21,681 nucleotides of DNA from a virus: positions 1 through 21,681 of the IMG/VR virus record IMGVR_UViG_3300025131_000494; one strand, given 5' to 3'. Below the pieces are notes generated by a model. It was not told where the DNA came from and did no database searches. It was given only the letters and a program-made list of their open reading frames with translations. The position numbers and the translations under genes were made by a program. Positions 1 through 5,308 of the stretch are shown here, one piece after another; position 1 is the first letter of the stretch; every line of letters begins with the position of its first letter.

Positions 1-42
1 TATCATGCGAAATTATTGGTAGAGGAGGCGAGCGATGAGTAA
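1..42 (+). CDS. 3' end of an upstream gene (partial), unknown function
   Basis: Reading from base 1, the frame gives the last 13 residues YHAKLLVEEASDE and a TAA stop at 40-42. The stop overlaps the ATG of the next gene by 8 nt (ATGAGTAA), the same kind of overlap seen between several other gene pairs here. The Glu-rich tail and this overlap support a real C-terminus, but the rest of the gene lies outside the window, so no function can be given. Confidence 0.45.
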   Translation, partial: YHAKLLVEEASDE

Positions 43-244
43 TGGCGCAAAAGTTAATTTTACCTCAGACAATGGGGGAGTGGTTTATCTTGGTTTTGGA
101 CGTGGCAACATACGTTTTGAAACAGATGGAAAGACGGGCCAAACAAAGTTTTGGAATCCTAACGAGTCGGCAAGTCCGCAAGTTAGTAATTTATTAATCC
201 AGAGAGCGAGAGCGATCTACAAAAAAGAAAGGGAGGACGCATGA
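35..244 (+). CDS. Small hypothetical phage protein (69 aa)
   Basis: A 69-residue soluble protein that I do not recognise. The N-terminal half is rich in Gly, Asn and Thr with alternating hydrophobic residues (VVYLGFGRGNIRFET), suggesting beta structure. The C-terminal third (about residues 48-69) is a basic and acidic helix. A strong Shine-Dalgarno sequence, GGAGG, lies about 7 nt before the ATG at 35. The gene overlaps its neighbours by 8 nt upstream and 4 nt downstream (ATGA), so it belongs to a co-translated + strand cluster. There is no signal peptide or membrane segment. The gene call is well supported; the function is unknown. Confidence 0.75.
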   Translation: MSNGAKVNFTSDNGGVVYLGFGRGNIRFETDGKTGQTKFWNPNESASPQVSNLLIQRARAIYKKEREDA

Positions 245-483
245 CAAAAATATGGCGTAAGAACGAGTGGGAACAACTGGGGCTGTTTCCTGTATCGAAA
301 CAAGAACGAGAAGATGTTTTAACAAACGGCTTTAAAGTGTTTGTTTTTAGAATGTTTGACCGAAACTGTAGGGAAAGACGAGAACACGGGCAAAAGGAAT
401 ACAAGAACGTGTTTCGGTACTATAGGAAACACCATGATTGGTTATTAGAAAAATACTACAAGAAAATTGGTACGAGCCAATGA
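241..483 (+). CDS. Small basic hypothetical phage protein (80 aa)
   Basis: An 80-residue protein rich in Lys, Arg, Tyr and Trp, with no family that I recognise. Its C-terminal half, rich in KYRRH-type residues, is strongly basic and aromatic, which would suit nucleic-acid or partner binding, but no motif proves this. Its ATG overlaps the TGA of the previous gene, with GGGAGG 5-6 nt upstream as ribosome-binding site. Its own TGA overlaps the ATG of the next gene. Small basic proteins of this kind are common among phage host-takeover genes; that is context only. Confidence 0.7.
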   Translation: MTKIWRKNEWEQLGLFPVSKQEREDVLTNGFKVFVFRMFDRNCRERREHGQKEYKNVFRYYRKHHDWLLEKYYKKIGTSQ

Positions 484-773
484 GAACCAATATTCCTATA
501 GACCTTACCAAGGACGAGCGTTTGGACCTTGCTCAAAAATATACAGGCACGACCCACAAAAAACTGCTAACTCGAAAAGAGTTGACCGAGATTGTCCAAG
601 CCTTCGTGCAGGAACTCATTGAGGCAGACACCTCTGTTAAGAAGACGAAAGAACGAGTGGTGGAAGAAGGAACGTGGACCAAGACCTATTTTTATGAGGG
701 AAAGCGTGTCTCGGAAAAAGAATGGAATAAAAGGCCCAACGGGGGGAGGAAGTTTTATAGTTATGATGACTAA
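480..773 (+). CDS. Hypothetical phage protein (97 aa)
   Basis: A 97-residue charged protein of unknown function. An ATG at 438 in the same frame would add 14 residues. I prefer the ATG at 480 because it makes the ATGA overlap with the preceding stop that is typical of this cluster, and because the longer form would run through the previous gene. Residues about 1-55 look helical (TKDERLDLAQKY, then an amphipathic ELTEIVQAFVQELIEA helix). Residues about 60-97 look like short strands ending in a basic, Gly-rich segment. There are no membrane segments. The gene overlaps the next one by 11 nt. Confidence 0.7.
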   Translation: MRTNIPIDLTKDERLDLAQKYTGTTHKKLLTRKELTEIVQAFVQELIEADTSVKKTKERVVEEGTWTKTYFYEGKRVSEKEWNKRPNGGRKFYSYDD

Positions 774-954
774 AATAAAACAAGAATCTTTGCTAGAAAT
801 GTCTGATGTTGAAATTTTAAGGTTGCACAACGAACTAAAGAAAGAAGCTAGGGTTCACTCTGAACTGACGAGCGCAATAACGGTGGAATTGGTCAACAGA
901 GGTTGGCGACAAGAAGATTTTGAAAAGTGGACTTGGAGACTTCCCGGTGATTAG
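763..954 (+). CDS. Small hypothetical phage protein (63 aa)
   Basis: The sequence begins MMTKIKQESLLEMSDVEIL and ends in WTWRLPGD. Two consecutive ATG codons (763 and 766) could be used. The GGGGGGAGG run at 741-749 is the only ribosome-binding site, with 13-16 nt spacing. The frame stays open further upstream, but that part overlaps the 97-aa gene and reads as low-complexity basic sequence, so I trimmed it. The product is a mostly helical, charged 63-residue protein (helices about 8-28 and 32-48). It is the last + strand gene of the cluster and overlaps the convergent - strand gene by 4 nt at 951-954. Function unknown. Confidence 0.65.
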   Translation: MMTKIKQESLLEMSDVEILRLHNELKKEARVHSELTSAITVELVNRGWRQEDFEKWTWRLPGD

Positions 955-1094
955 GTGTTGTAGAGATGTTCCATCATCTTCTCAAACATCAACCTAAAAT
1001 CAACAAGTGCCATAAACGGGACGTTTTTTAGGCTTTGTTCTTTGCAGTATATTTTGTAGCAGTCTTCGAGTTGCTGTTCTGTGTACAAAACCAC
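951..1094 (-). CDS. Small hypothetical protein downstream of the terminase small subunit (47 aa)
   Basis: A short - strand frame encoding a protein that starts (M)VLYTEQQLEDCYKIYCKE and ends in MMEHLYNT. The start is a GTG whose G is the last base of the TAG stop of the terminase small-subunit gene. GAGGAA, inside that gene's last codons, lies 6 nt upstream as ribosome-binding site, so translation is probably coupled. The pattern of hydrophobic residues (VPFMALVDFRLMFEKMMEHLY) suggests two amphipathic helices. I do not recognise a family. The start context and the perfect fit into an otherwise empty 140-bp gap support a real gene. Confidence 0.6.
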   Translation of the reverse strand: MVLYTEQQLEDCYKIYCKEQSLKNVPFMALVDFRLMFEKMMEHLYNT

Positions 1095-1594
1095 TAGACT
1101 TCCTCAAACTCGGCTTCTTCGGCTTCGAGCAAAGGCTGATAGTCTGCAAGTAAAGCGTCTATTTTCTGTTTTATTTGTTTTTCTGACAAAGACTCGAGCG
1201 TACCTGTGCGGATCTCTTTTCTTTCAACATAAATTCCAGCGGCACGGCCTCTTTGTACTTCGGCAGAAACAGCGGCGGTCAAATTACCTTTATCAATGGC
1301 TTGGTCTCGAATCTCAGCGAGTTTCCTTATGTGTCTATCAAAGGTGACATCAAACTTTTGCTGCACTTCGTTTTGTAGTTCTTGTATGTATCGAACGACC
1401 AAAGGAAATTTTCTTGGGTTTGTAAGCTCTGAAGCTCGTACATGTGCGCTTGATTTACCATAGCCTGCATCTACGGCACATTCTGTTTTGGTTTTTGTTC
1501 CATCGTTATAAACAAACTCTCTTGCAAACCTTTTTTGTTTGTCTGTGAGGTGTTTACTGTTTTTCCCTGTAGGGTTGCCAGAACCGTTTTCCAT
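1094..1594 (-). CDS. terS: Terminase small subunit (Terminase_2-like)
   Basis: A protein of 166 residues. Residues about 16-70 match the N-terminal DNA-binding part of phage terminase small subunits: LTDKQKRFAREFVYN, then a TKTECAVDAGYG turn, then SSAHVRASELTNP. This is the layout of the family that binds packaging sites and loads the large-subunit ATPase. Residues about 75-166 are long charged helices ending in an acidic tail (LLEAEEAEFEEV), expected for oligomerisation and contact with the large subunit. There is no obvious Shine-Dalgarno before the ATG, but a tiny open frame with a good ribosome-binding site ends 10 nt upstream, so coupling is possible. The large-subunit gene is not adjacent, as is usual, and must lie outside the window. 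Confidence 0.85.
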   Translation of the reverse strand: MENGSGNPTGKNSKHLTDKQKRFAREFVYNDGTKTKTECAVDAGYGKSSAHVRASELTNPRKFPLVVRYIQELQNEVQQKFDVTFDRHIRKLAEIRDQAIDKGNLTAAVSAEVQRGRAAGIYVERKEIRTGTLESLSEKQIKQKIDALLADYQPLLEAEEAEFEEV

Positions 1595-1603
1595 ACCCGA
1601 AGT

Positions 1604-1648
1604 TTAGCAGCAAAAGAGCCACAGTAAACCCCATAAGAGCCATCGCAT
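1604..1648 (-). CDS. Possible 14-residue hydrophobic leader peptide upstream of terS
   Basis: AAGGAG (plus-strand complement at 1657-1662) lies exactly 8 nt before an ATG that opens a 14-codon frame encoding MRWLLWGLLWLFCC, followed by TAA 9 nt before the terS ATG. A second ATG in another frame (1641-1643) would give a 29-residue peptide, MALMGFTVALLLLNF and onward, ending at 1554 inside terS. Either reading is strongly hydrophobic. The ribosome-binding site is better than any in front of terS itself, so this may be a translational leader or a small membrane peptide. A 14-codon frame is easily a coincidence, so confidence is low. Confidence 0.3.
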   Translation of the reverse strand: MRWLLWGLLWLFCC

Positions 1649-1730
1649 ACGCTGAACTCCTTATAAATCAAGGGCAAAAATGTTAGACCATAAGTCCTGT
1701 CTCATAAAAATCTGCCTTTTTTACTGTGGC
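1618..1730. repeat. 11-bp perfect inverted repeat in the terS leader
   Basis: GCCACAGTAAA at 1618-1628 and its exact reverse complement TTTACTGTGGC at 1720-1730 are 91 nt apart. In a leftward transcript the two arms could pair and enclose the AAGGAG ribosome-binding site at 1657-1662. The distal arm also overlaps a candidate -35 element. Function is inferred only. Confidence 0.5.
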
Positions 1731-1732
1731 AA
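1704..1732 (-). promoter_or_regulatory. Candidate leftward promoter for terS
   Basis: On the - strand, TTGCCA (plus 1727-1732, 5 of 6 to the -35 consensus) is followed 17 nt later by TTTTAT (plus 1704-1709, 4 of 6 to the -10). Transcription would start near 1697 and read the leader peptide and terS. The -10 is weak, and the region is AT-rich, so chance matches are likely. Confidence 0.35.
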
Positions 1733-1784
1733 ATGCGCAAAAACACCCTTTTTTCCTTAGATTATTAGATGAACCTTAGACGGG

Positions 1785-1992
1785 CCATATAACATTGAAA
1801 CCCCTATAGGGGTTATATTTGGAGCAAATTACTTCGTGTTAGACGAAATTTGTTCGTTGCACGTGATAGTCTTTTTCTCTGAAAAACTCAAAAATCCATC
1901 TAAGATATAATGTTTTGATGAAAAGTAGGGTATATAGGGTTTCCAGTATTATATTAGATATGTATTAGACGAACATCCGTCCATATAACATT
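1785..1992. repeat. 12-bp exact direct repeat CCATATAACATT, inside a longer imperfect repeat
   Basis: CCATATAACATT occurs at 1785-1796 and 1981-1992. Each copy is preceded by a related block that begins TTAGAYGAACMT (from 1765 and from 1965). The full imperfect repeat is about 30 bp, and its two copies lie 196-200 bp apart. The spacing and shared order suggest binding sites or a local duplication. Confidence 0.65.
1799..1814. promoter_or_regulatory. 16-bp perfect palindrome AACCCCTATAGGGGTT
   Basis: The 16 bases are their own reverse complement. As DNA this looks like a two-fold symmetric operator. As RNA it could form a 6-bp stem with a UAUA loop in either direction. No U-tract follows on either strand, so it is not a standard intrinsic terminator. 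Confidence 0.5.
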
Positions 1993-2241
1993 TTACTGGT
2001 TTTGTTGTTTTGAAACCACAGAGACCAGTTTGTTTAAATACCATTGAGCCTTCTTTAAGTCCTCGACTGGTTTGCCTTTGTGTGGAAACCTCAAAAGATA
2101 TTTCATTATGTTCCCGAGCAAGTACCCGACAAATCCCCGGTCCCCGGACCGCTTTCCACCAGTCACCAATTCAATGACATCGATCGCTTCCATCCCACCT
2201 TTCTTATAGTGCGGTGGATGATTCACCATATCCTCAGACAT
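1993..2241 (-). CDS. DUF3310 family phage protein (82 aa)
   Basis: An 82-residue protein with the complete signature of the phage DUF3310 family. VNHPPHYKKGGMEAIDVIE lies at residues 6-24. Then comes GFVGYLLGNIMKYLLRF, then HKGKPVEDLKKAQWYLNKL, the usual R-x-x-x-K-x-x-x-x-DL-x-KA-x-WYL ending. The family is common in phage replication and nucleotide-metabolism regions and is often labelled a nucleotide-kinase-like protein, but its biochemical role is not established. The ATG overlaps the end of the preceding gene by 8 nt, so translation is probably coupled. It is the last gene before the non-coding repeat region. Confidence 0.85.
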   Translation of the reverse strand: MSEDMVNHPPHYKKGGMEAIDVIELVTGGKRSGDRGFVGYLLGNIMKYLLRFPHKGKPVEDLKKAQWYLNKLVSVVSKQQNQ

Positions 2242-2524
2242 ATTCCCTCACAAAAATGGGTGTTTGTTCGCCAACATAAGCACCCACTACATTAAATTCC
2301 ATGTGTTCGACCGCATCTTCAAGGTTCATGTCTCGTGTAAGCACCTGAATGCAATGATCGTAACTGTAAACGGCCCGTGGTGGTCCCCATTCGTTTGAAA
2401 CACCCACAAACGCTTCTTCAAAGCCGTCTGCAACCAACATAGCCTCGCCCGTGTCTTCTAAAAACTCGGCCCAGTCCGCCAGTTTTTTTGGTCCAATACC
2501 GATAATGTTCCTTATCTTTGACAT
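2234..2524 (-). CDS. Conserved-looking phage hypothetical protein (96 aa)
   Basis: A 96-residue protein. Residues about 1-20 (IRNIIGIGPKKLADWAEFL) resemble one hairpin of a helix-hairpin-helix DNA-binding motif around GIGPKKLA; a single hairpin is weak evidence. The C-terminal segment EDAVEHMEFNVVGAYVG, then EQTPIFV, has the look of a small phage family that I have seen as hypothetical proteins, with a conserved N-x-x-G-A-x-x-G core. There is no membrane segment. It overlaps the membrane-protein gene by 13 nt upstream and DUF3310 by 8 nt downstream, so it is part of the leftward operon. Function unknown. Confidence 0.75.
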   Translation of the reverse strand: MSKIRNIIGIGPKKLADWAEFLEDTGEAMLVADGFEEAFVGVSNEWGPPRAVYSYDHCIQVLTRDMNLEDAVEHMEFNVVGAYVGEQTPIFVREYV

Positions 2525-2730
2525 TGTATTATTTTAACGCCTAGCACAATCAAAGCAACACTTACCACTGCCTGCAATCCGGCGAACCAAACATTCAAAG
2601 AAAACCAGTTGTTGAAAAACCCAAGCAAAAACAATAGATAAAGGTCGCTTTTAAAGACCAGGGTCGCTAGATCAAGGAAAACACACCCAAAAACAACGGA
2701 AACAACACCAACCAGATTATTCGCTTTCAC
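2512..2730 (-). CDS. Small integral membrane protein (72 aa)
   Basis: I place the start at a GTG (plus 2728-2730) that overlaps the last 14 nt of the preceding gene. The frame is open further upstream, but that part is the shadow of the neighbour (a Trp- and Lys-rich stretch unlike a real protein). The product starts (M)KANNLVGVVSVVFGCVFL and has two or three hydrophobic segments: about 5-25, 32-46 and 48-67. It ends with a short polar tail, IIQCQR. Small membrane proteins in phage early operons include holin-like, superinfection-exclusion and host-modifying proteins. Nothing here selects one, and the early context does not favour a holin. The ribosome-binding site is weak (GGAAA). Confidence 0.6.
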   Translation of the reverse strand: MKANNLVGVVSVVFGCVFLDLATLVFKSDLYLLFLLGFFNNWFSLNVWFAGLQAVVSVALIVLGVKIIQCQR

Positions 2731-2932
2731 TGTTGTTTCCGCTTGGAAACGACTGCAAAGCGACTCTGAACCATTCCAACGTTTCCAACATGCCTTCCAC
2801 GTCTTCTTTTGCCACCACCACCAATTTTGTGTTCTCGTCCACATAAACGTCACCATACTCTCGTACGGTGGTGTTCCCAGACTCAATTTTTTCGAGCATT
2901 TGCTCAATTAAATTGTTGATTAAACTAGCCAT
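2717..2932 (-). CDS. Small hypothetical phage protein (71 aa)
   Basis: A 71-residue acidic protein: a helical N-terminus (LINNLIEQMLEKIESG), a short strand region around DVYVDENTKLVVVAKEDV, a second helix (EGMLETLEWFRVAL) and a polar acidic tail, NNSESE. The ATG lies inside the last codons of the SNF2 gene (13-nt overlap), with GAGG about 9 nt upstream. I do not recognise a family. Its position right behind the helicase could suggest a partner, but that is only position. Confidence 0.7.
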   Translation of the reverse strand: MASLINNLIEQMLEKIESGNTTVREYGDVYVDENTKLVVVAKEDVEGMLETLEWFRVALQSFPSGNNSESE

Positions 2933-4371
2933 TCTTTTACCTCACCCAATACTTCATTACTTATCTTCACCTTTTTTCGCAAAGAATCCAAAATCTTTTC
3001 GTCCACGGTCCCCGGTGCAACAAGATCGACATACGTACAATGGTTCGTCTGCCCGATCCGATGAATCCGGTCCTCGGCTTGCAGCCTCAATTCCAAATCA
3101 TAACTGTTTGAATAGAAAATCATGGTGTTTGCCGCGGTCAATGTCAGTCCCCGGCCCCCGGTATGTGGATTGGAAACAAAGAAGCGTAGAGAGTCGTCCT
3201 CGTCTTGAAAGCGATCCAACGTCTTCTCTCTATCACTGGCACTCGTTGGCCCGTAATAGGCCGCAACGCTGTCCTCGCCGAACTTTTCAGCAATCGCTTT
3301 TTGCAACGCCTCGATGTCGGTCTGAAACACAGCAAAAAGAATCACCTTGCCTCGCGTTTCCTCCAACAAAGAAAGCACTTCTTTGACCCGATTGTTCTTG
3401 AGCACCACCGTATTGCCGTCCGCGTCTCGTAAACTGCCTGCAACCACTTGCTGCAATCGCATCAACTGCGTCAACACACTTTGCGTACTGAACAAACTGT
3501 TCTCAACAATCATCAAAGCTTCCTTCTTCATCGTATGATAAGCCTGCTTCTGTTCGTCGGTGAGCTCTACCTCGCGCCTCATGTACACTTTCTCCGGCAA
3601 ATCCAGGCACTCGTCTTTGGTGTAGCGCACAGAAAAATCACTGAGTGCGCCTTGCAATTCGTCCAAGCGTTGAAAGTCCACGATTTCTTGAAAACTTCGT
3701 CCGCGCCCCAGTTGTCGCTGCTTAATCACAGCATACCTCGCGCGAAACGCATAATAACTACTGAACCCCAGAAGATTGGGACTGAGAAAAGCGCACTGTG
3801 AGAAAAGATCCAACGGTGCTTTGGTCACAGGAAAGCCTGTCAGGATTCTTTTGTATCGTGGCAAAGCAGACAACTTCAATAAGTTCTTGGTCCGCTGTGC
3901 TTTGGGATTTTTTATTAAAGTGCTTTCATCGACCGCCATCATCGCATGATGAACATTGAGAAAATTCTCCACAAACACACAGCCTTTCTTCGTGGAAAAC
4001 GCTTCCACGTTCACCGTCAATATGTTCAACACACCGTGTGAGTCGTCCTTGACCATTTCATCGTACTTCTCTCGCCACTGTTTCGTGTGATTGGGTTGCC
4101 ACACCAACACTCTGCGTTCAATGTGGTCCGGCAGATGCCTTGGAATCTCCAACTTGTCCCAGTTCCTCAAGTTTCCTTTCGGCGTAATCACCACCAACGC
4201 ATCGATCTTGCCTTCATCAAAAAGTATTGCAGCATTGTCCAACAACACTTTGGACTTGCCCAAACCCATTTCCAAAAAGTACGCATACTCTTGGCGGTGC
4301 ACGGATCGCTGTAAGCTTTTTATTTGGTGCTCGTAAGGCGTTGTTTTAAAAGGGTATTCTTCAAAGTTCAC
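2920..4371 (-). CDS. SNF2-family (SF2) ATP-dependent DNA helicase or translocase
   Basis: A 483-residue two-lobe SF2 ATPase of the short phage SNF2 type. Lobe 1 has the Q-like start YEHQIKSLQR (about 13-22), Walker A EMGLGKSK (34-41), motif Ia VITPKGNLRNW (61-71), the DExx box VDES (147-150) and motif III LTGFPV (177-182). Lobe 2 carries VILFAVFQTDIEAL, motif V NPHTGGRGLTL and motif VI QAEDRIHRIGQ (431-441), the hallmark of SNF2 proteins. Such proteins translocate on duplex DNA and can remodel forks or strip bound proteins. The phage role is unproven. No extra domains are fused to it. The start is GTG at 4369-4371, giving a GTGA overlap with the previous stop, with GAGG 5 nt before it. All catalytic residues are present. 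Confidence 0.93.
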   Translation of the reverse strand: MNFEEYPFKTTPYEHQIKSLQRSVHRQEYAYFLEMGLGKSKVLLDNAAILFDEGKIDALVVITPKGNLRNWDKLEIPRHLPDHIERRVLVWQPNHTKQWREKYDEMVKDDSHGVLNILTVNVEAFSTKKGCVFVENFLNVHHAMMAVDESTLIKNPKAQRTKNLLKLSALPRYKRILTGFPVTKAPLDLFSQCAFLSPNLLGFSSYYAFRARYAVIKQRQLGRGRSFQEIVDFQRLDELQGALSDFSVRYTKDECLDLPEKVYMRREVELTDEQKQAYHTMKKEALMIVENSLFSTQSVLTQLMRLQQVVAGSLRDADGNTVVLKNNRVKEVLSLLEETRGKVILFAVFQTDIEALQKAIAEKFGEDSVAAYYGPTSASDREKTLDRFQDEDDSLRFFVSNPHTGGRGLTLTAANTMIFYSNSYDLELRLQAEDRIHRIGQTNHCTYVDLVAPGTVDEKILDSLRKKVKISNEVLGEVKEWLV

Positions 4372-4655
4372 TCCTCTGCCTCCTCTTCCACATCATCGTA
4401 TCCAACGATCTCTCTGGGGTGAATGGCATCGTATTCCTTCAACCAGGATTCTTCCTGTGCGTTCAACCGCCGGCCGTACCTCTCGTGATATGCACCCAAC
4501 TGCTGCTGAAACCAAAACAACTTATCCAAGTGTTGTTTTGTAAATATCGGAAGATCAAAGCTCAATATAAACTCCTCCAGTTCTTGGTGCGCTTCGCTGA
4601 AATACTTGCTTTCCGCAAAAGCTTTTTGAAAGTCTTTTTTAGTTGCTTCACTCAT
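4368..4655 (-). CDS. Hypothetical phage protein (95 aa)
   Basis: A 95-residue acidic, mostly helical protein of no recognised family. It has aromatic- and Gln-rich helices (KLFWFQQQLGAYHERYGRRL) and a very acidic C-terminus (YDDVEEEAEE) running into the GTG of the helicase gene. It overlaps the previous gene by 8 nt (ATGAGTGA), and GGGAGAG upstream serves as ribosome-binding site. The tight coupling to the SNF2 gene suggests coordinated expression. A DNA-mimic or protein-interaction role of the acidic tail is possible but unsupported. Confidence 0.7.
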   Translation of the reverse strand: MSEATKKDFQKAFAESKYFSEAHQELEEFILSFDLPIFTKQHLDKLFWFQQQLGAYHERYGRRLNAQEESWLKEYDAIHPREIVGYDDVEEEAEE

Positions 4656-4839
4656 AGAAACTCTCCCGAAGACGCTCCTCTGCGATCTTTACTTTAATAT
4701 CGTCTCGGTCATCGTCTGCATGAAGGCCCTGTTCCTTGGACAGTTTATTTATTTTACTGTCCAATAAGCCTTTCTCGTCTTCATCGTCTATGTCTTGATA
4801 GATCAACTCCATGACGTAATCGTAGTAGTCATTACTCAT
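4648..4839 (-). CDS. Small acidic hypothetical protein (63 aa)
   Basis: I use the ATG at 4837-4839, one base after the stop of the previous gene, giving MSNDYYDYVMELIYQDIDDE and onward. An earlier ATG at 4893 in the same frame would add 18 residues but overlaps the preceding gene by 53 nt. The product is acidic and helical, with a D/E-rich centre (DIDDEDEKGLLD) and a charged C-terminus. I recognise no family and no membrane segment. It is the second gene after the leftward promoter. Confidence 0.6.
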   Translation of the reverse strand: MSNDYYDYVMELIYQDIDDEDEKGLLDSKINKLSKEQGLHADDDRDDIKVKIAEERLRESFYE

Positions 4840-4840
4840 A

Positions 4841-5152
4841 TCAATACCCGCTTTTATTGTTGACGCTAAAAACAAACGAAGCGCCTTCATCAAAAGAAAT
4901 GTGTTTTTTTACATTCTTAGATTTTTTACGATCAATGACAGGATGTCCGTAGTCATTTTTGACCACCCTTCCATTCTTGTATTTTTTGTAGACAGGCTCC
5001 AATTCATGGTACGCAATCTCCACGATACCTTCCGCTAACACACAGTTCTCGGAGTAAATATCGAAATCTACATCCATCTTGTAGTTTTCTTTTAAGTATA
5101 ACTCAAGGGCTTCTACGACTTCATAATAATGTACTTCAATTTCTATGCTCAT
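4841..5152 (-). CDS. First gene of the leftward early operon, hypothetical (103 aa)
   Basis: A 103-residue protein: an amphipathic N-terminal region (IEVHYYEVVEALELYLKENY), a Val/Ile-rich strand region and a basic, Lys-rich part (KKYKNGRVVKNDYGH, then RKKSKNVKKH) before a short C-terminal strand. No family is recognised. TAGGAGAAAGAACA precedes the ATG, so the ribosome-binding site is strong. It starts about 20 nt downstream of the predicted transcript start of the best promoter in the window, so it is probably among the earliest leftward products. Confidence 0.7.
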   Translation of the reverse strand: MSIEIEVHYYEVVEALELYLKENYKMDVDFDIYSENCVLAEGIVEIAYHELEPVYKKYKNGRVVKNDYGHPVIDRKKSKNVKKHISFDEGASFVFSVNNKSGY

Positions 5153-5178
5153 TGTTCTTTCTCCTAATTTGTATGGGA

Positions 5179-5207
5179 AGTATAGTTGTCTTAATATTAT
5201 AGGTCAA
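5179..5207 (-). promoter_or_regulatory. Strong sigma-70-like leftward promoter
   Basis: On the - strand TTGACC (plus 5202-5207) is followed by exactly 17 bp and then TATACT (plus 5179-5184). Each hexamer has 5 of 6 consensus bases. Transcription would start near 5172, just before the 103-aa gene. Its quality suggests recognition by the host RNA polymerase and early expression. Confidence 0.75.
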
Positions 5208-5264
5208 GCTTTTTATGCGTCTTAAAATAAATTTGCTTTTGGTCCGTGTTTCGTTTACCATCGT

Positions 5265-5293
5265 TTTACAAATCACAATAACGGTTATATAGA
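5265..5293 (+). promoter_or_regulatory. Candidate rightward promoter of the replication operon
   Basis: TTTACA (5265-5270) is followed by 17 bp and TATAGA (5288-5293). The -35 matches 5 of 6 and the -10 matches 4 of 6. Initiation near 5300 would produce a leader RNA of about 80 nt that starts almost directly with the hairpin at 5309-5365. It is divergent from the leftward promoter, with about 58 bp between the -35 elements. Confidence 0.55.
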
Positions 5294-5299
5294 AACCGT
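5281..5299. promoter_or_regulatory. Inverted repeat over the rightward -10 (possible operator)
   Basis: ACGGTT (5281-5286) and AACCGT (5294-5299) flank a 7-bp centre that contains most of the predicted -10. A repressor or activator bound here would control the replication operon. The half-sites do not match the palindrome before the RHH gene, so that protein is not an obvious ligand. Confidence 0.45.
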
Positions 5300-5308
5300 A
5301 TAAACAAA

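Larger units (their letters stand above)
1660..1992. other. 330-bp non-coding repeat-rich region (possible origin, packaging or operator region)
   Basis: No convincing gene is present on either strand. The region is AT-rich and holds seven TTAGA pentamers on the + strand (starting at 1683, 1757, 1765, 1776, 1839, 1954 and 1965). Three of them extend to TTAGAYGAA (1765, 1839 and 1965). It also holds a 12-bp exact direct repeat and a 16-bp palindrome, annotated separately. On the - strand a perfect TATAAT (plus 1948-1953) may be a -10, without a good -35. It separates the DUF3310 end of the leftward operon from terS. Repeat-rich spacers of this type in phages serve as origins, packaging sites or operator arrays; the sequence does not decide which. 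Confidence 0.6.

Noticed and set aside
1799-1814. Palindrome as an intrinsic terminator of the leftward operon
   Set aside because: The 6-bp stem with a 4-nt loop is not followed by a U-run on either strand; kept only as a possible operator.
2512-2907. Longer start (131 residues) for the small membrane protein
   Set aside because: The extra N-terminal 59 residues are the out-of-frame image of the upstream gene (Trp/Lys-rich); the GTG at 2730 fits the operon's overlap pattern.
2130-3170. Repeated CCGGGGACCG-type G-rich words in the DUF3310 and SNF2 genes
   Set aside because: They fall in different codons for Gly, Pro, Asp and Arg in two genes and have no regular spacing; likely chance or local codon choice.
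2868-3386. A 172-codon + strand open frame opposite the SNF2 helicase gene
   Set aside because: The opposite strand encodes complete helicase motifs; this product has Ser/Arg/Pro-rich sequence with no recognisable pattern and no operon context.
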